A stretch of 64,000 nt of DNA from Streptomyces spirodelae (GCF_017676385.1 NZ_JAFFZN010000034.1:1-64000), one strand, 5' to 3'. Shown: positions 25,480-34,339, counted from the stretch's first letter. Numbers and translations: made by a program. Notes: generated by a model from the letters alone, not told the origin.

Positions 25480-26256
25480 GTGTCCCACAGCAAGAAACGC
25501 CACACCCGCACGGCCGCCGCCACGGTGGCGGCAACAGCCCTCGCCGGATCGGCCGTACTGCTGTCGGCTCCCACCGCGAGCGCCACCACGGTCGACGTCG
25601 ACTACCAGTGCAAGACCCCGATCGGGGACAAGAGCGCCGTGTCGCCCATCGACATCAAGGCCAGCGAGAGCGGCAGCGGTTACAAGCTCACGATGTCCTT
25701 CGAGAAGGGCGTCTCCTCCAGCCCCGTGGAGCTGGGCAAGGGCGCCATGAAGCCCAGCGCCAAGATCAAACTCGGCGGCGCCGAGACCGGTGACGTACCG
25801 GTGAGCGGCCCCGGCAACGACAAGGCCATTCCGGCCAACACCCCGATCAAGATCCCCGACTTGAGCGGGACCTACACGCCGAAGAAGAGCGGCAAGGTCA
25901 CCTTCACGGCCGGCACCCTGACCATCAAGGCCCTGGGCACGACCACCACCTGCAACCCGAAGAACAACCCCAAGCCCTCCCTCACCCTGGACGTGAAGGC
26001 CGCGGGCGGCAGCGGTGGTTCGGGCGGCAGCGGGGATTCCGGAGGCGAAGCGTCGGGCGGCGCGGCCAGCGGTGGCGGCACCTCCGGCGGCGCGGCGAGC
26101 GGTGGCCAGACATCGTCCAGCGGCGGCGGCGAGCTGCCCAAGACCGGCCCGACCGACTCCGCTGTGGCCCTCGGCACCCTCGGCGGCACCGTGCTGCTGG
26201 CGGGAATCGGCGGAACGCTGTGGGTGACGCGGCGCAGGGCCGCGGTCCGGCACTAG
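25480..26256 (+). CDS. LPXTG-anchored cell-wall surface protein
   Basis: 258 residues with a complete sortase substrate layout: signal peptide (residues 1-36, basic head then AAATVAATALAGSAVLLSA, Ala-rich cleavage), a beta-rich secreted domain of about 140 residues with two cysteines (DYQCKTP, TTTTCNPK) that could form a disulfide, a Gly/Ser spacer, and the C-terminal LPKTG - hydrophobic segment - RRRAA tail. A class E or C sortase should link it to the wall. GTG start behind GAAGGGGGA. It leads a three-gene unit. The secreted domain is of unknown function. Confidence 0.88.
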   Translation: MSHSKKRHTRTAAATVAATALAGSAVLLSAPTASATTVDVDYQCKTPIGDKSAVSPIDIKASESGSGYKLTMSFEKGVSSSPVELGKGAMKPSAKIKLGGAETGDVPVSGPGNDKAIPANTPIKIPDLSGTYTPKKSGKVTFTAGTLTIKALGTTTTCNPKNNPKPSLTLDVKAAGGSGGSGGSGDSGGEASGGAASGGGTSGGAASGGQTSSSGGGELPKTGPTDSAVALGTLGGTVLLAGIGGTLWVTRRRAAVRH

Positions 26257-26259
26257 CCC

Positions 26260-27285
26260 GTGGCGGGCCGTAAGGCTCCCCCTCACGTCCGCGTCCTCGT
26301 CGTGCTCGGTGTGCTCGCCCTCTGTCTGCCGGGCGGCGTCGGCCGCGCGGACGCGGTGTCAGGGAGACCCGCCGAAGCGGTCAGAAGTCTCGCTGAGGCG
26401 CACCCGGACTGGACCGCGGCGCCCGCCCCGCCCGCCCGCACCCGGCCCGGAGCGGGCGGCACGGAGGCGCGCTCGTTCTTCTATCTGGAGGGCGAGCCGG
26501 GCACCGTGCTGCACGACTCCCTCGCGCTCACCAACGAGGGTGACGAGCCCCGCACCTTCCGGCTGCGCGGAGCCGACGCGGACAACGCCGGTGGCGGAGG
26601 GTTCGCCGTACGCAAGGAGGGCGACAGCCGGGGTGCGGGGACCTGGACGGCGCTCGCCGAGAAGACCGTCGAGGTGCCGCCCCGTACCCGGGCCGAGGTG
26701 CCGCTGAGCGTGACCGTCCCGGACAGTGCCGTGCCGGGGGACCATCCCGCCGCGCTCGTCGTCGACGACGGCGAGCGGAAGGTGGGGGTCCGGATGTATC
26801 TGCGGGTGAGCGGGCCGACCCTGGCGGCCCTGAGCGTGGAGGACGTCACCGTGCGGGAGGCCGGGGACGGCGCGGCGACGATCGGCTACACCCTGGTCAA
26901 CCGGGGGAACGTCGTGCTGCGGCCCCGGCTCGCCGTACGCGCCGACGGGCTGTTTGGTCCGCTGGTACGGCAACCGGCCCGTGCCCTGCCCGTGGAACTG
27001 CTCCCCGGCCGACGCGTCACCCGCCACGAGCGGTGGCCGCGTCCGCCCGCTGTGGACGTGGCGGATGTCCGCCTCACGGTGACGGCCGAAGCCGGAGCCC
27101 GTGACACGGCCGCCGTCTCCTACACGGCCGTGCCCTGGAAGTGGGCCCTCGGTGTGCTCCTCGTCCTCGCCGGCGGCGGCGTCGCCTGGTACGTCCGCCG
27201 CAGACGCCGCACCCCGGCCGCCGGCGCGGGCCCGCGGCAGCCTCGAACCCGACGTCAGGCGCCGACCACGGGAGCCGCGGAATGA
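26260..27285 (+). CDS. Membrane-anchored extracellular protein, DUF916/WxL-associated type
   Basis: 341 residues. Signal sequence (residues 10-30), then a beta-sandwich-rich region (SFFYLEGEPGTVLHDSLALTN, EVPPRTRAEVPLSVTVPDSAVPGDH, KVGVRMYLRVSG) and a C-terminal membrane helix (WALGVLLVLAGGGVAWYV) with a basic tail. The SFFY...PG..HD.L.L.N start resembles the DUF916 domain of proteins that partner WxL proteins in Firmicutes; this is a pattern match only. It begins 4 bases after the LPXTG gene and overlaps the next gene by 4 bases (ATGA). Confidence 0.8.
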   Translation: MAGRKAPPHVRVLVVLGVLALCLPGGVGRADAVSGRPAEAVRSLAEAHPDWTAAPAPPARTRPGAGGTEARSFFYLEGEPGTVLHDSLALTNEGDEPRTFRLRGADADNAGGGGFAVRKEGDSRGAGTWTALAEKTVEVPPRTRAEVPLSVTVPDSAVPGDHPAALVVDDGERKVGVRMYLRVSGPTLAALSVEDVTVREAGDGAATIGYTLVNRGNVVLRPRLAVRADGLFGPLVRQPARALPVELLPGRRVTRHERWPRPPAVDVADVRLTVTAEAGARDTAAVSYTAVPWKWALGVLLVLAGGGVAWYVRRRRRTPAAGAGPRQPRTRRQAPTTGAAE

Positions 27286-28304
27286 GGACGATCCCGACGC
27301 GTATCCGGCGCACCGTATGTCTGGTGGTCGCCCTGCTGGCCTGCGCCCTCACCGGGGCCGCACCCCCGCAGGCACCGGCCGCACCCCCGCAGGCGCCGGC
27401 CGCGCCTGGGCAGGCACCGGCCGCGGCAACGGCACCGGCCGCGACGACACCGGCCTCCGCGAAGGCGCGCCCGAAGGTCACGCTCTCCCGGGGCGAGGCC
27501 GGGGCCGGGGCGACCGTCACGGTTCGGGGCACCGGGTGGCGGCCGGACACCCTGCTCACCCTGCTGCTGTGCGGCCAGAACGCGATCGGCGGCACCAATG
27601 CCTGCGCCAACGCGGAAGGGCGGGCAGTCACAACGGACGGCAACGGCCGCTTCCGCAAGAGGCTCCCCGTGGCCGAGCCGCCCGAGGCGTGCCCGTGCGT
27701 CGTCCGGGCCGCCACGGTGACCGGCCCGTTCGCGGCGGCCGAAGCGGCGTTCCGGGTCGCGGGCCACCCGGTGGAACCGCTGCCCGAGAAGCGTACGGGC
27801 GGACGGCTCAGCGTCCTGGCGGCGCGGCTGGAGGGCGACAGCGGGCTGCTCAACTGGTTCGGCGCCCCTCAGCAGCGGAAGCTGGTGCTGACGGTCGGCA
27901 ACCTGGGGGCCGACCGCGCCCGGGACCCGGTCTTCGAGGTCGGGGCCTCGCACGGCGTCCTCGCGCCCGAGTGGGAGCGCCAGCAGTGGCGGGGCACGAT
28001 CGACCCGGGCGAGAAGGCGCGGGTGGAGCTGACCGTGGAGCTGGCCGCGGGCGCGCACGGTCAGTACACCGTCGCGGCCAAGCTCGGCCGACGCGTGCTG
28101 ACCGAGCAGCCGTGGAACGTGGGCCGTCCCTGGGGGGTGACCCTCTTCTGGGTACTGCTGTGCGTGGTGGTCCCGCTGGCGGTCTTCCGCCTGGGTATGA
28201 CCCTGGTCGTACGGGCCTCTTCCCGCCGCGAGGGCGACCTTCCTCCCCGCCGCGAGGGCGATCCCCCTTCCCGCCGTCGCGGCGGAAAGGGGTCGCGGGG
28301 GTAA
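27282..28304 (+). CDS. Secreted membrane-anchored protein
   Basis: 340 residues. Signal peptide (VCLVVALLACALTGAAPPQ), a Pro/Ala repeat zone (APAAPPQAPAAPGQAPAA), an Ig-like domain (VTVRGTGWRPDTLLTLLLCG, four cysteines around CANA and EACPCVVRA), a second beta domain (LVLTVGNLGADRARDPVFEVG), one membrane helix (WGVTLFWVLLCVVVPLAVF) and an Arg-rich cytoplasmic tail with two REGDPP-like repeats. The ATG overlaps the previous stop. With the two genes before it, it probably forms a surface complex. No family name recognised. Confidence 0.82.
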   Translation: MRTIPTRIRRTVCLVVALLACALTGAAPPQAPAAPPQAPAAPGQAPAAATAPAATTPASAKARPKVTLSRGEAGAGATVTVRGTGWRPDTLLTLLLCGQNAIGGTNACANAEGRAVTTDGNGRFRKRLPVAEPPEACPCVVRAATVTGPFAAAEAAFRVAGHPVEPLPEKRTGGRLSVLAARLEGDSGLLNWFGAPQQRKLVLTVGNLGADRARDPVFEVGASHGVLAPEWERQQWRGTIDPGEKARVELTVELAAGAHGQYTVAAKLGRRVLTEQPWNVGRPWGVTLFWVLLCVVVPLAVFRLGMTLVVRASSRREGDLPPRREGDPPSRRRGGKGSRG

Positions 28305-28316
28305 GAGGGCTCTTAC
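28301..28316. terminator. Short hairpin between convergent genes
   Basis: GTAAGAG-GG-CTCTTAC spans the stop codons of the surface-protein operon and the POT transporter. It is preceded by a longer imperfect hairpin around CCTTCCCGCCG / CGGCGGAAAGG. It may end both transcripts. Confidence 0.4.
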
Positions 28317-29854
28317 TTCACCTCGGTCATCGTCGCGGTGATCTGCCGGCGGTACATGTAGATCGCGAAGCCGGCCAGTGCCGAGAGGGTGGCTTCCATG
28401 GCGACGACCCCGGTGGTGCTCAGGTCGACGCCGCCGATGGACAGCAGCCCCGTGATGCTGTCGCCCGCTGTCACGGCGAGGAACCAGACACCCATCAGCT
28501 GGCTCGCGTACTTGGCGGGGGCCAGCTTGGTGGTCACCGACAGGCCCACCGGCGAGAGGCACAGCTCAGCGACGGTGTGCAGCAGGAAGATGAGGACCAG
28601 CCACATCGGGCTCACCTTCGTACCGCCGGAGGCCATGCCCATCGGGATGACGAAGACGAAGAACGACAGGCCCATCACGACCAGCGAGAAGGCGAACTTC
28701 GCAGTGGTCGTCGGCTCCTTGCCGCGCCGGTTGAGGGCCAGCCACAGGGAGGCGAAGACCGGGGCGAGCAGGATGATGAACAGCGGGTTGATCGACTGGA
28801 ACCAGGTCGAGGGGAAGTGCCAGCCCAGCACCTGGGAGGTGGTCTTGGCGTCACCGAACGCCTGCACGGTCGAGGCACCCTGGTCGTAGATCATCCAGAA
28901 GATCGCGGCGGCGGCGAAGAACCAGATGTACCCGGTCATCCGGCCCTGCTCGGCCCGGGTGAGGTCCTTGTCGCGCTTGATCCGCACCAGCATGCCGAGC
29001 GGGATGAGCAGGCCAAGGACGGTGAGCGGGATCATCGCCCAGTTGAGAGTGAAGGTGCCGGTGGCGACCACGACGCCGTAGAACACGACGGCGACGGTGA
29101 GCCACAGCAGCGCCTTGCGCAGCACTGCCGACTTCTCCTGCGCCGTCAGCGGCGCGGGCACCTGGCTGCTCTTGGGGTCCAGATGGCGGGAGCCGACCAG
29201 GAACTGGATCAGGCCCAGGCCCATACCGACGGCGGCCATGCCGAAGCCCAGGTGCCAGTTGACGGTCTGGCCGACGGTGCCGATGGCGAACGGGGCGAGG
29301 AACGAGCCGGCGTTGATGCCCATGTAGAAGACCGTGAAGCCGCCGTCGCGGCGCGGGTCGTCGGGCCCGTTGTACAGATCGCCGACCATCTTGGAGATGT
29401 TGGCCTTCAGCAGCCCGGAGCCGGTGGCCACACAGGCGAGGCCGATGAAGAACGATGCCTCGCCCGGCATCGCCAGGGTGAGGTGGCCGATCATGATGAT
29501 GCCCGCGCCGACGGTGACGGTCTTGCGGGGGCCCCAGAGCCGGTCGCCGAACCAGCCGCCCGGCATGGTCAGCAGGTAGACCATGGCGTTGTAGACGGAG
29601 TAGATCGCCGTCGCCGTGGCCAGGGTCATGGCCAGGCCGCCGCCCTGGTGTGCGCCGCCCTCACCCGCGTCGGGCCCACCGGCCACCAGGTAGACGACGA
29701 GCAGAGCGCGGAGGCCGTAGAAGCTGAAGCGCTCCCACATCTCCGTCATGAAGAGCGTGGCCAGTCCTCGTGGGTGGCCGAAGAAGGTCCTGCCGCCGGT
29801 TGTGCCGGGGTCGTCCTTCGTCAGGCTGGGCGCCATATCGGTGTTCCTTGCCAT
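28313..29854 (-). CDS. POT-family proton-dependent peptide transporter
   Basis: 513 residues with about 14 membrane helices, typical of bacterial PTR/POT carriers. Diagnostic motifs are FFGHPRGLATLFMTEMWERFSFYG near the N-terminus (E-x-x-E/R-F-x-Y-Y-type block), GGWFGDRLWGPRKTV, and FTVFYMGINAGSFLAP, the family FYxxINxG signature. It imports di- and tripeptides by proton symport. It is divergent from the response regulator gene across about 300 bases that hold repeats, and convergent with the surface operon. Confidence 0.95.
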   Translation of the reverse strand: MARNTDMAPSLTKDDPGTTGGRTFFGHPRGLATLFMTEMWERFSFYGLRALLVVYLVAGGPDAGEGGAHQGGGLAMTLATATAIYSVYNAMVYLLTMPGGWFGDRLWGPRKTVTVGAGIIMIGHLTLAMPGEASFFIGLACVATGSGLLKANISKMVGDLYNGPDDPRRDGGFTVFYMGINAGSFLAPFAIGTVGQTVNWHLGFGMAAVGMGLGLIQFLVGSRHLDPKSSQVPAPLTAQEKSAVLRKALLWLTVAVVFYGVVVATGTFTLNWAMIPLTVLGLLIPLGMLVRIKRDKDLTRAEQGRMTGYIWFFAAAAIFWMIYDQGASTVQAFGDAKTTSQVLGWHFPSTWFQSINPLFIILLAPVFASLWLALNRRGKEPTTTAKFAFSLVVMGLSFFVFVIPMGMASGGTKVSPMWLVLIFLLHTVAELCLSPVGLSVTTKLAPAKYASQLMGVWFLAVTAGDSITGLLSIGGVDLSTTGVVAMEATLSALAGFAIYMYRRQITATMTEVK

Positions 29855-30157
29855 TGCGCTGCGGGCGCCGCGCTGCCCAGCGGCGCTGCGCGCAGGCGGG
29901 ACCCGTACACGGAAAAGGACCCCCGGCCGTGGTGCTGTGGCGTCAGGAGTCCTCGACGTTCACTACATAAGTGCATTCACCATAAGTCACCGCGCACGGC
30001 CTCATGGAAGAGGTTGCGAGATACATCACAGGTGAACGGTGCAACCCGACAGCGTATTCGATGGTGTCGTGTCCATCTCACCTGGAGATCGACAGTGCGG
30101 GGGTGGGAGCACACCGGGACGGCCCTTACGCTCGGCCACGCGGACTACCATCGGTGC
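29855..30157. promoter_or_regulatory. Divergent POT / response-regulator control region
   Basis: Contains direct repeats TTCAC(TA)CATAAGT at 29959-29972 and 29976-29987, 17 bases apart. Also GGTTGC (30012-30017) and GCAACC (30041-30046) around TCAC-AG-GTGA (30026-30035), and ATCTC-ACCTG-GAGAT (30075-30089). I see no clear -35/-10 hexamers. The repeats look like operators, perhaps for the adjacent response regulator. Confidence 0.4.
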
Positions 30158-30838
30158 ATGACCCGTGTACTGCTCGCCGAGGATGACGCGTCGATCTCGG
30201 AGCCGCTGGCCCGCGCCCTGCGCCGGGAGGGATACGAGGTCGAGGTGCGCGAGGACGGCCCCGGCGCGCTCGACGCGGGGCTGCGCGAGGGCATCGACCT
30301 GGTCGTGCTCGATCTGGGGCTGCCCGGCATGGACGGCCTGGAGGTGTGCCGCAGACTCCGCAACGAGGGCCACGCCTTCCCCGTCCTCGTCCTGACCGCG
30401 CGCGCCGACGAGGTGGACACCGTCGTCGGCCTCGACGCGGGCGCCGACGACTACGTCACCAAGCCCTTCCGGCTCGCCGAGCTGCTGGCGCGCGTCCGCG
30501 CTCTGCTGCGCCGCGGTACGCCCGCCGAGCCGGCCCAGCCCCCGGCCACCCACGGGGTGCGGATCGACGTCGAGTCGCACCGCGCCTGGATGGGCGACGA
30601 GGAGCTGCAGCTGACCGCCAAGGAGTTCGACCTGCTGCGGGTGCTGGTGCGGGACGCGGGCCGGGTCGTCACCCGGGACCAGCTGATGCGGGAGGTGTGG
30701 GACACCACCTGGTGGTCGTCGACCAAGACGCTGGACATGCACATCTCCTGGCTGCGGAAGAAGCTCGGCGACGACGCGGCCAATCCCAGGTACATCGCTA
30801 CGGTGCGCGGCGTGGGCTTCCGCTTCGAAAAGAGCTGA
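30158..30838 (+). CDS. OmpR/PhoB-family response regulator
   Basis: 226 residues: receiver domain (1-116) with acidic pocket Asp9-Asp10, phospho-acceptor Asp52 (VLDLGLPGMDG) and Lys102 (DDYVTKPF); then a winged-helix Trans_reg_C domain (130-226) with LTAKEFDLLRVLVRDAGRVV, STKTLDMHISWLRKKLG and ATVRGVGFRF. Partner of the kinase encoded 148 bases downstream. The open frame runs back across the POT region, but ATG 30158 gives the family N-terminus MTRVLLAEDD. Confidence 0.95.
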   Translation: MTRVLLAEDDASISEPLARALRREGYEVEVREDGPGALDAGLREGIDLVVLDLGLPGMDGLEVCRRLRNEGHAFPVLVLTARADEVDTVVGLDAGADDYVTKPFRLAELLARVRALLRRGTPAEPAQPPATHGVRIDVESHRAWMGDEELQLTAKEFDLLRVLVRDAGRVVTRDQLMREVWDTTWWSSTKTLDMHISWLRKKLGDDAANPRYIATVRGVGFRFEKS

Positions 30839-30891
30839 GCCTTTCCGTCCCGCCGGCGCCGGTGAGGGGGTGCGCCTTTCCGAAGTGCGCG

Positions 30892-30936
30892 GGCTGCGGC
30901 TTCGTCGTGGCTGGTCGCGCAGTTCCCCGCGCCCCC
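30892..30936. repeat. Streptomyces intergenic repeat
   Basis: The stretch GGCTGGTCGCGCAGTTCCCC followed by GCGCCCC, within the 148-base gap of the two-component operon, is a sequence I recall in many copies between genes of Streptomyces chromosomes. Function is unknown. It precedes the kinase ribosome site by about 35 bases. Confidence 0.6.
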
Positions 30937-30986
30937 GGGCGCGTATCCCCTCCCGCTGCACAGCCCCCTAGGAAAGAAGCCAGCAC

Positions 30987-32273
30987 GTGCGCCGTCGGCT
31001 CATTTTCTCCATCCTCGCCGTCGTCCTCGTGGTGGTGGCGGTCTTCGGCATCTCGCTCGTGATCGTCGAATCGCGCACGATCGAGAACAGCACCAAGGAG
31101 AATGTCCGCTCCGAGGCGGTCCGCCTGGTCTCCACCGTCGAGAGCCGACTGGTGGCCGGCGAGCGGGTGACCAAGGAGTCCATCGGCGTCACCACATCCA
31201 AGGACCGCCACGTCCGCTACATCCGCATCGAGGTGCCGGGGCGGTCGCCCATCGAGGTCGGTGAGCGGCCCTCGGGCGACGTCGTCGAGGCCGAGCAGAC
31301 CGGCGCGCACGGCGAGCACGTCACCGTCCAGGCATCCAGGTCCGAGGTGCGCGCCGAGGTCGGCCGCACCCTGCTGATCATCCTCGCGGTCGCGCTGCTC
31401 GCGGTGATCGCCGCCGCGGTGCTCGCCGTACGCCAGGCGCACCGGGTGGCGGCCCCGCTCACCGACCTGGCCGAGACGGCCGAACGCCTCGGTTCCGGCG
31501 ACCCGCGCCCGCGGCACCGCCGCTACGGGGTTCCTGAACTGGACCGGGTCGCGGACGTACTGGACGCCAGCGCCGACCGTATCGGCCGGATGCTCACCGC
31601 CGAGCGGCGGCTGGCTGCCGACGCCTCGCACCAGCTGCGCACCCCGCTGACAGCGCTCTCCATGCGGCTGGAGGAGATCATCACGATGGCCGAGGGCGAC
31701 GAGCCGGGCGACCGCGCCGTCGTCAAGGAGGAGGCGACCATCGCGCTCGCCCAGGTCGAGCGGCTCACCGACGTGGTGCAGCGGCTGCTGACCAACTCCC
31801 GCGACCCGCGTACCGGCTCGGCCGTCAGTTTCGACCTGGACGAGGTCGTCAAACAGCAGATCGAGGAGTGGAAGCCCGCCTACCGCAGCGCGGGCCGGGC
31901 CCTCGTGCGCTCCGGCAAGACCGGCCTGCGCGCCGTGGGCACCCCGGGCGCGGTGGCGCAGGTGCTGGCGACGCTGATCGAGAACTCGCTGATGCACGGC
32001 GACGGCACCGTGGCGCTGCGCACCCGGGTCACCGGCAACCAGGTGGTGGTCGAGGTCACGGACGAGGGCCCCGGGGTGGAGGAGTCGCTGGGCTCCCGCG
32101 TCTTCGAGCGGACGGTCAGCGGCCACAACTCGACCGGGCTCGGGCTGGCCGTCGCGCGCGACCTCGCGGAGGCGGACGGCGGGCGCCTGGAGCTACTTCA
32201 GCAGCTCCCGCCGGTCTTCGCGCTGTTCCTCAGCCGTGAGGCCGCCGACATCGCGGGGTCCGCTGCCGGCTGA
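30987..32273 (+). CDS. Sensor histidine kinase
   Basis: 428-residue transmembrane kinase. Helix 1 at residues 5-27 (FSILAVVLVVVAVFGISLVIV), an extracytoplasmic sensor of about 100 residues, helix 2 at 127-148 (TLLIILAVALLAVIAAAVLAV), a HAMP linker, then the phospho-acceptor His215 in DASHQLRTPLTAL. The ATPase has an N-box (LATLIENSLMHGDG), G1 (VTDEGPGV) and G2 (NSTGLGLAVARDL). It pairs with the OmpR-type regulator before it. The start is GTG behind AGGAAAG. Signal unknown. The 3' 81 bases overlap the convergent GtrA gene. Confidence 0.93.
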   Translation: MRRRLIFSILAVVLVVVAVFGISLVIVESRTIENSTKENVRSEAVRLVSTVESRLVAGERVTKESIGVTTSKDRHVRYIRIEVPGRSPIEVGERPSGDVVEAEQTGAHGEHVTVQASRSEVRAEVGRTLLIILAVALLAVIAAAVLAVRQAHRVAAPLTDLAETAERLGSGDPRPRHRRYGVPELDRVADVLDASADRIGRMLTAERRLAADASHQLRTPLTALSMRLEEIITMAEGDEPGDRAVVKEEATIALAQVERLTDVVQRLLTNSRDPRTGSAVSFDLDEVVKQQIEEWKPAYRSAGRALVRSGKTGLRAVGTPGAVAQVLATLIENSLMHGDGTVALRTRVTGNQVVVEVTDEGPGVEESLGSRVFERTVSGHNSTGLGLAVARDLAEADGGRLELLQQLPPVFALFLSREAADIAGSAAG

Positions 32274-32879
32274 GCCCGTCGGGTCCACGGCGATCCGGAC
32301 ACCGGCGTCACCGGTGTCCGGGGCGCCCGGGCTCGGGTGCCCCGCACGGGACTGCTCGGCTGCCTCGCCACCGTCCGTAGCGGCCCGTGAGCCGGGCCCG
32401 GCGGTCACCTTGAAGACCCAGGAGCGGTACGCCCAGAAGCGGAAGGCGGTGCCGATGGCGAGGCCGATGACGTTCTTGGCGATGTTGTCGGCGAGCGTCG
32501 AGGTGTAGCCGAAGCCGTAGTGCGAGAGGGCGAGGATGCCGTTCTCCAGCACCAGGCCGACGCCGCTGAAGAGGAAGAAGAGGACCGTCTCGCGGTGAAT
32601 CCGGTTCTTGTCGGTGTGCCGGTAGGTCCAGTAGCGGTTGCCCAGATAGTTGGTGCCGATCGCGACGACCTGCGAGATGACCCCGGAGCGGATGGGGGCG
32701 AGCTGGAACGTGTGGATGCACAGGTTGAAGATCGCGACGTTCACCAGAAAGCCCAGCGCACCGACGGCGCCGAACTTGGCCAGTTCGCGCACGAGCCGTT
32801 CCAGTCCCGGGCGCATCGTGCGCCAGTTACCCATAGCGATACTGAGCCCCGTTTCGGTCGGCGGCGAAGGCTGACCCAT
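32193..32879 (-). CDS. GtrA-family membrane protein
   Basis: 228 residues with four membrane helices (about residues 33-150): KFGAVGALGFLVNVAIFNLCI, IRSGVISQVVAIGTNYLGNRYWTYR, TVLFFLFSGVGLVLENGIL and NIAKNVIGLAIGTAFRFWAYR. GtrA proteins are thought to move undecaprenyl-linked sugars across the membrane for envelope glycosylation. A charged, disordered C-terminal tail is unusual. The start at 32879 or an in-frame ATG at 32834 cannot be separated. Divergent from purK. Confidence 0.88.
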   Translation of the reverse strand: MGQPSPPTETGLSIAMGNWRTMRPGLERLVRELAKFGAVGALGFLVNVAIFNLCIHTFQLAPIRSGVISQVVAIGTNYLGNRYWTYRHTDKNRIHRETVLFFLFSGVGLVLENGILALSHYGFGYTSTLADNIAKNVIGLAIGTAFRFWAYRSWVFKVTAGPGSRAATDGGEAAEQSRAGHPSPGAPDTGDAGVRIAVDPTGSAGSGPRDVGGLTAEEQREDRRELLK

Positions 32880-33113
32880 GCTAACCAGCCGGACATTCGC
32901 TCTGTAGGTCGATTGACGCAGCAGGGGCGGGCACGGTTGCCCGGGGTCGGCGAGCGCCGGGGTGGCTTGTTTCACCCGTCGTTTCGCACAGCCCGTTCCG
33001 GCCCCCGTTGTAGACAGGTCCATACCGGGATCGACCGGTGCCGAGCGCAGCGGGAGCGGCCCAAGGCAGACCTGGCGGGCGGGGCGCTCCGCTGCGCCCC
33101 GTACCCTGGAACC

Positions 33114-34259
33114 GTGACATTCCCGGTAGTCGGCATGGTCGGTGGCGGTCAGCTCGCTCGTATGACCCACGAGGCGGGCATTCCGCTCGGCATCAGATTC
33201 AAGCTTCTCTCGGATACGGCGCAGGACTCCGCGGCGCAGGTGGTCAACGACGTTGTCGTCGGTGACTACCGAGATCTGGACACACTGCGGCGCTTCGCGG
33301 AGGGCTGCGACGTGATCACTTTCGACCACGAGCACGTCCCCACCGAGCACCTCCGCGCCCTGGAGGCGGACGGCGTCCCCGTCCGCCCCGGCCCGGAGGC
33401 GCTCGTCCACGCGCAGGACAAGGGCGTGATGCGCGCCCGCCTGACCGAGCTCGGCATCCCCGCGCCGCGCAACCGCATCGTCAGCTCGCCCGAGGACGTG
33501 GCCGCGTTCGCTGCGGAGGGCGACGGCTTTCCCGTCGTGCTCAAGACGGTGCGCGGCGGCTACGACGGCAAGGGCGTATGGGTGGTGCGCGGCGTCGGCG
33601 ACCCGGCAGCGGCCGAGCCCTTCAAGGCGGGCGTCCCCGTGCTCGCCGAGGAGAAGGTCGATTTCGCGCGGGAGCTGGCGGCGAACGTCGTACGCTCCCC
33701 GCACGGGCAGGCGGTGGCCTACCCCGTGGTGGAGTCCATCCAGGTCGACGGGGTCTGCGACACGGTGATCGCCCCGGCGCCCGGACTGGCCGAGGACGCC
33801 GCCGTACGCGCTCAGGAGACCGCGCTGCGCATCGCGAACGAGCTGGGCGTCGTGGGCCACCTGGCCGTCGAGATGTTCGAGACGGAGGACGGCCGGCTGC
33901 TCGTCAACGAGCTGGCCATGCGGCCGCACAACTCCGGGCACTGGACCCAGGACGGTGCCGTCACCTCGCAGTTCGTCAACCACCTGCGGGCCGTCCTCGA
34001 CCTGCCGCTGGGCGACCCGCGCTGCCGGGCGCCCTGGACCGTGATGGCCAATGTGCTGGGCGGCGACTACCCGGACATGTACGCCCCGTATCTGCACTGC
34101 ATGGCACGTGACCCGCAGCTGAAGATCCATATGTACGGCAAGGACGTGAAGCCCGGCCGCAAGGTGGGGCACGTCAACGTGTACGGGGACGACCTCGCCG
34201 ACCTGCGGGAGCGCGCCGCGCACGCCGCCGGCTACCTGCGCGGCACCGTCGTGGAGTGA
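33114..34259 (+). CDS. purK: 5-(carboxyamino)imidazole ribonucleotide synthase
   Basis: ATP-grasp enzyme of purine synthesis that carboxylates AIR to N5-CAIR with bicarbonate and ATP. 381 residues: N-terminal VVGMVGGGQLARMTHEAGIPLG, ATP-grasp lysine in PVVLKTVRGGYDGKGVWVV, the metal-binding LLVNELAMRPHNSGHWT, and the C-terminal block RKVGHVNVYGDD. Followed by purE after 80 bases. The GTG start at 33114 was chosen to give MTFPVVGMVGGG; ribosome site weak. Confidence 0.96.
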   Translation: MTFPVVGMVGGGQLARMTHEAGIPLGIRFKLLSDTAQDSAAQVVNDVVVGDYRDLDTLRRFAEGCDVITFDHEHVPTEHLRALEADGVPVRPGPEALVHAQDKGVMRARLTELGIPAPRNRIVSSPEDVAAFAAEGDGFPVVLKTVRGGYDGKGVWVVRGVGDPAAAEPFKAGVPVLAEEKVDFARELAANVVRSPHGQAVAYPVVESIQVDGVCDTVIAPAPGLAEDAAVRAQETALRIANELGVVGHLAVEMFETEDGRLLVNELAMRPHNSGHWTQDGAVTSQFVNHLRAVLDLPLGDPRCRAPWTVMANVLGGDYPDMYAPYLHCMARDPQLKIHMYGKDVKPGRKVGHVNVYGDDLADLRERAAHAAGYLRGTVVE

Positions 34260-34339
34260 GCGCGCGACCGACAGCACCGGCGGGACCCTCAGCACCGACA
34301 GCCGAGCCCGGATTCGCCACCTAGCAGCCTAGGAGCCGT

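Noticed and set aside
25480..26256. A WxL domain in the LPXTG protein
   Set aside because: No tryptophan is present in the secreted domain, so only the locus layout, not the domain, resembles WxL systems.
27101..30838. A 1245-codon open frame across the surface operon, transporter and response regulator
   Set aside because: It is the shadow of genes in other frames; only its last 227 codons, from ATG 30158, match a protein family.
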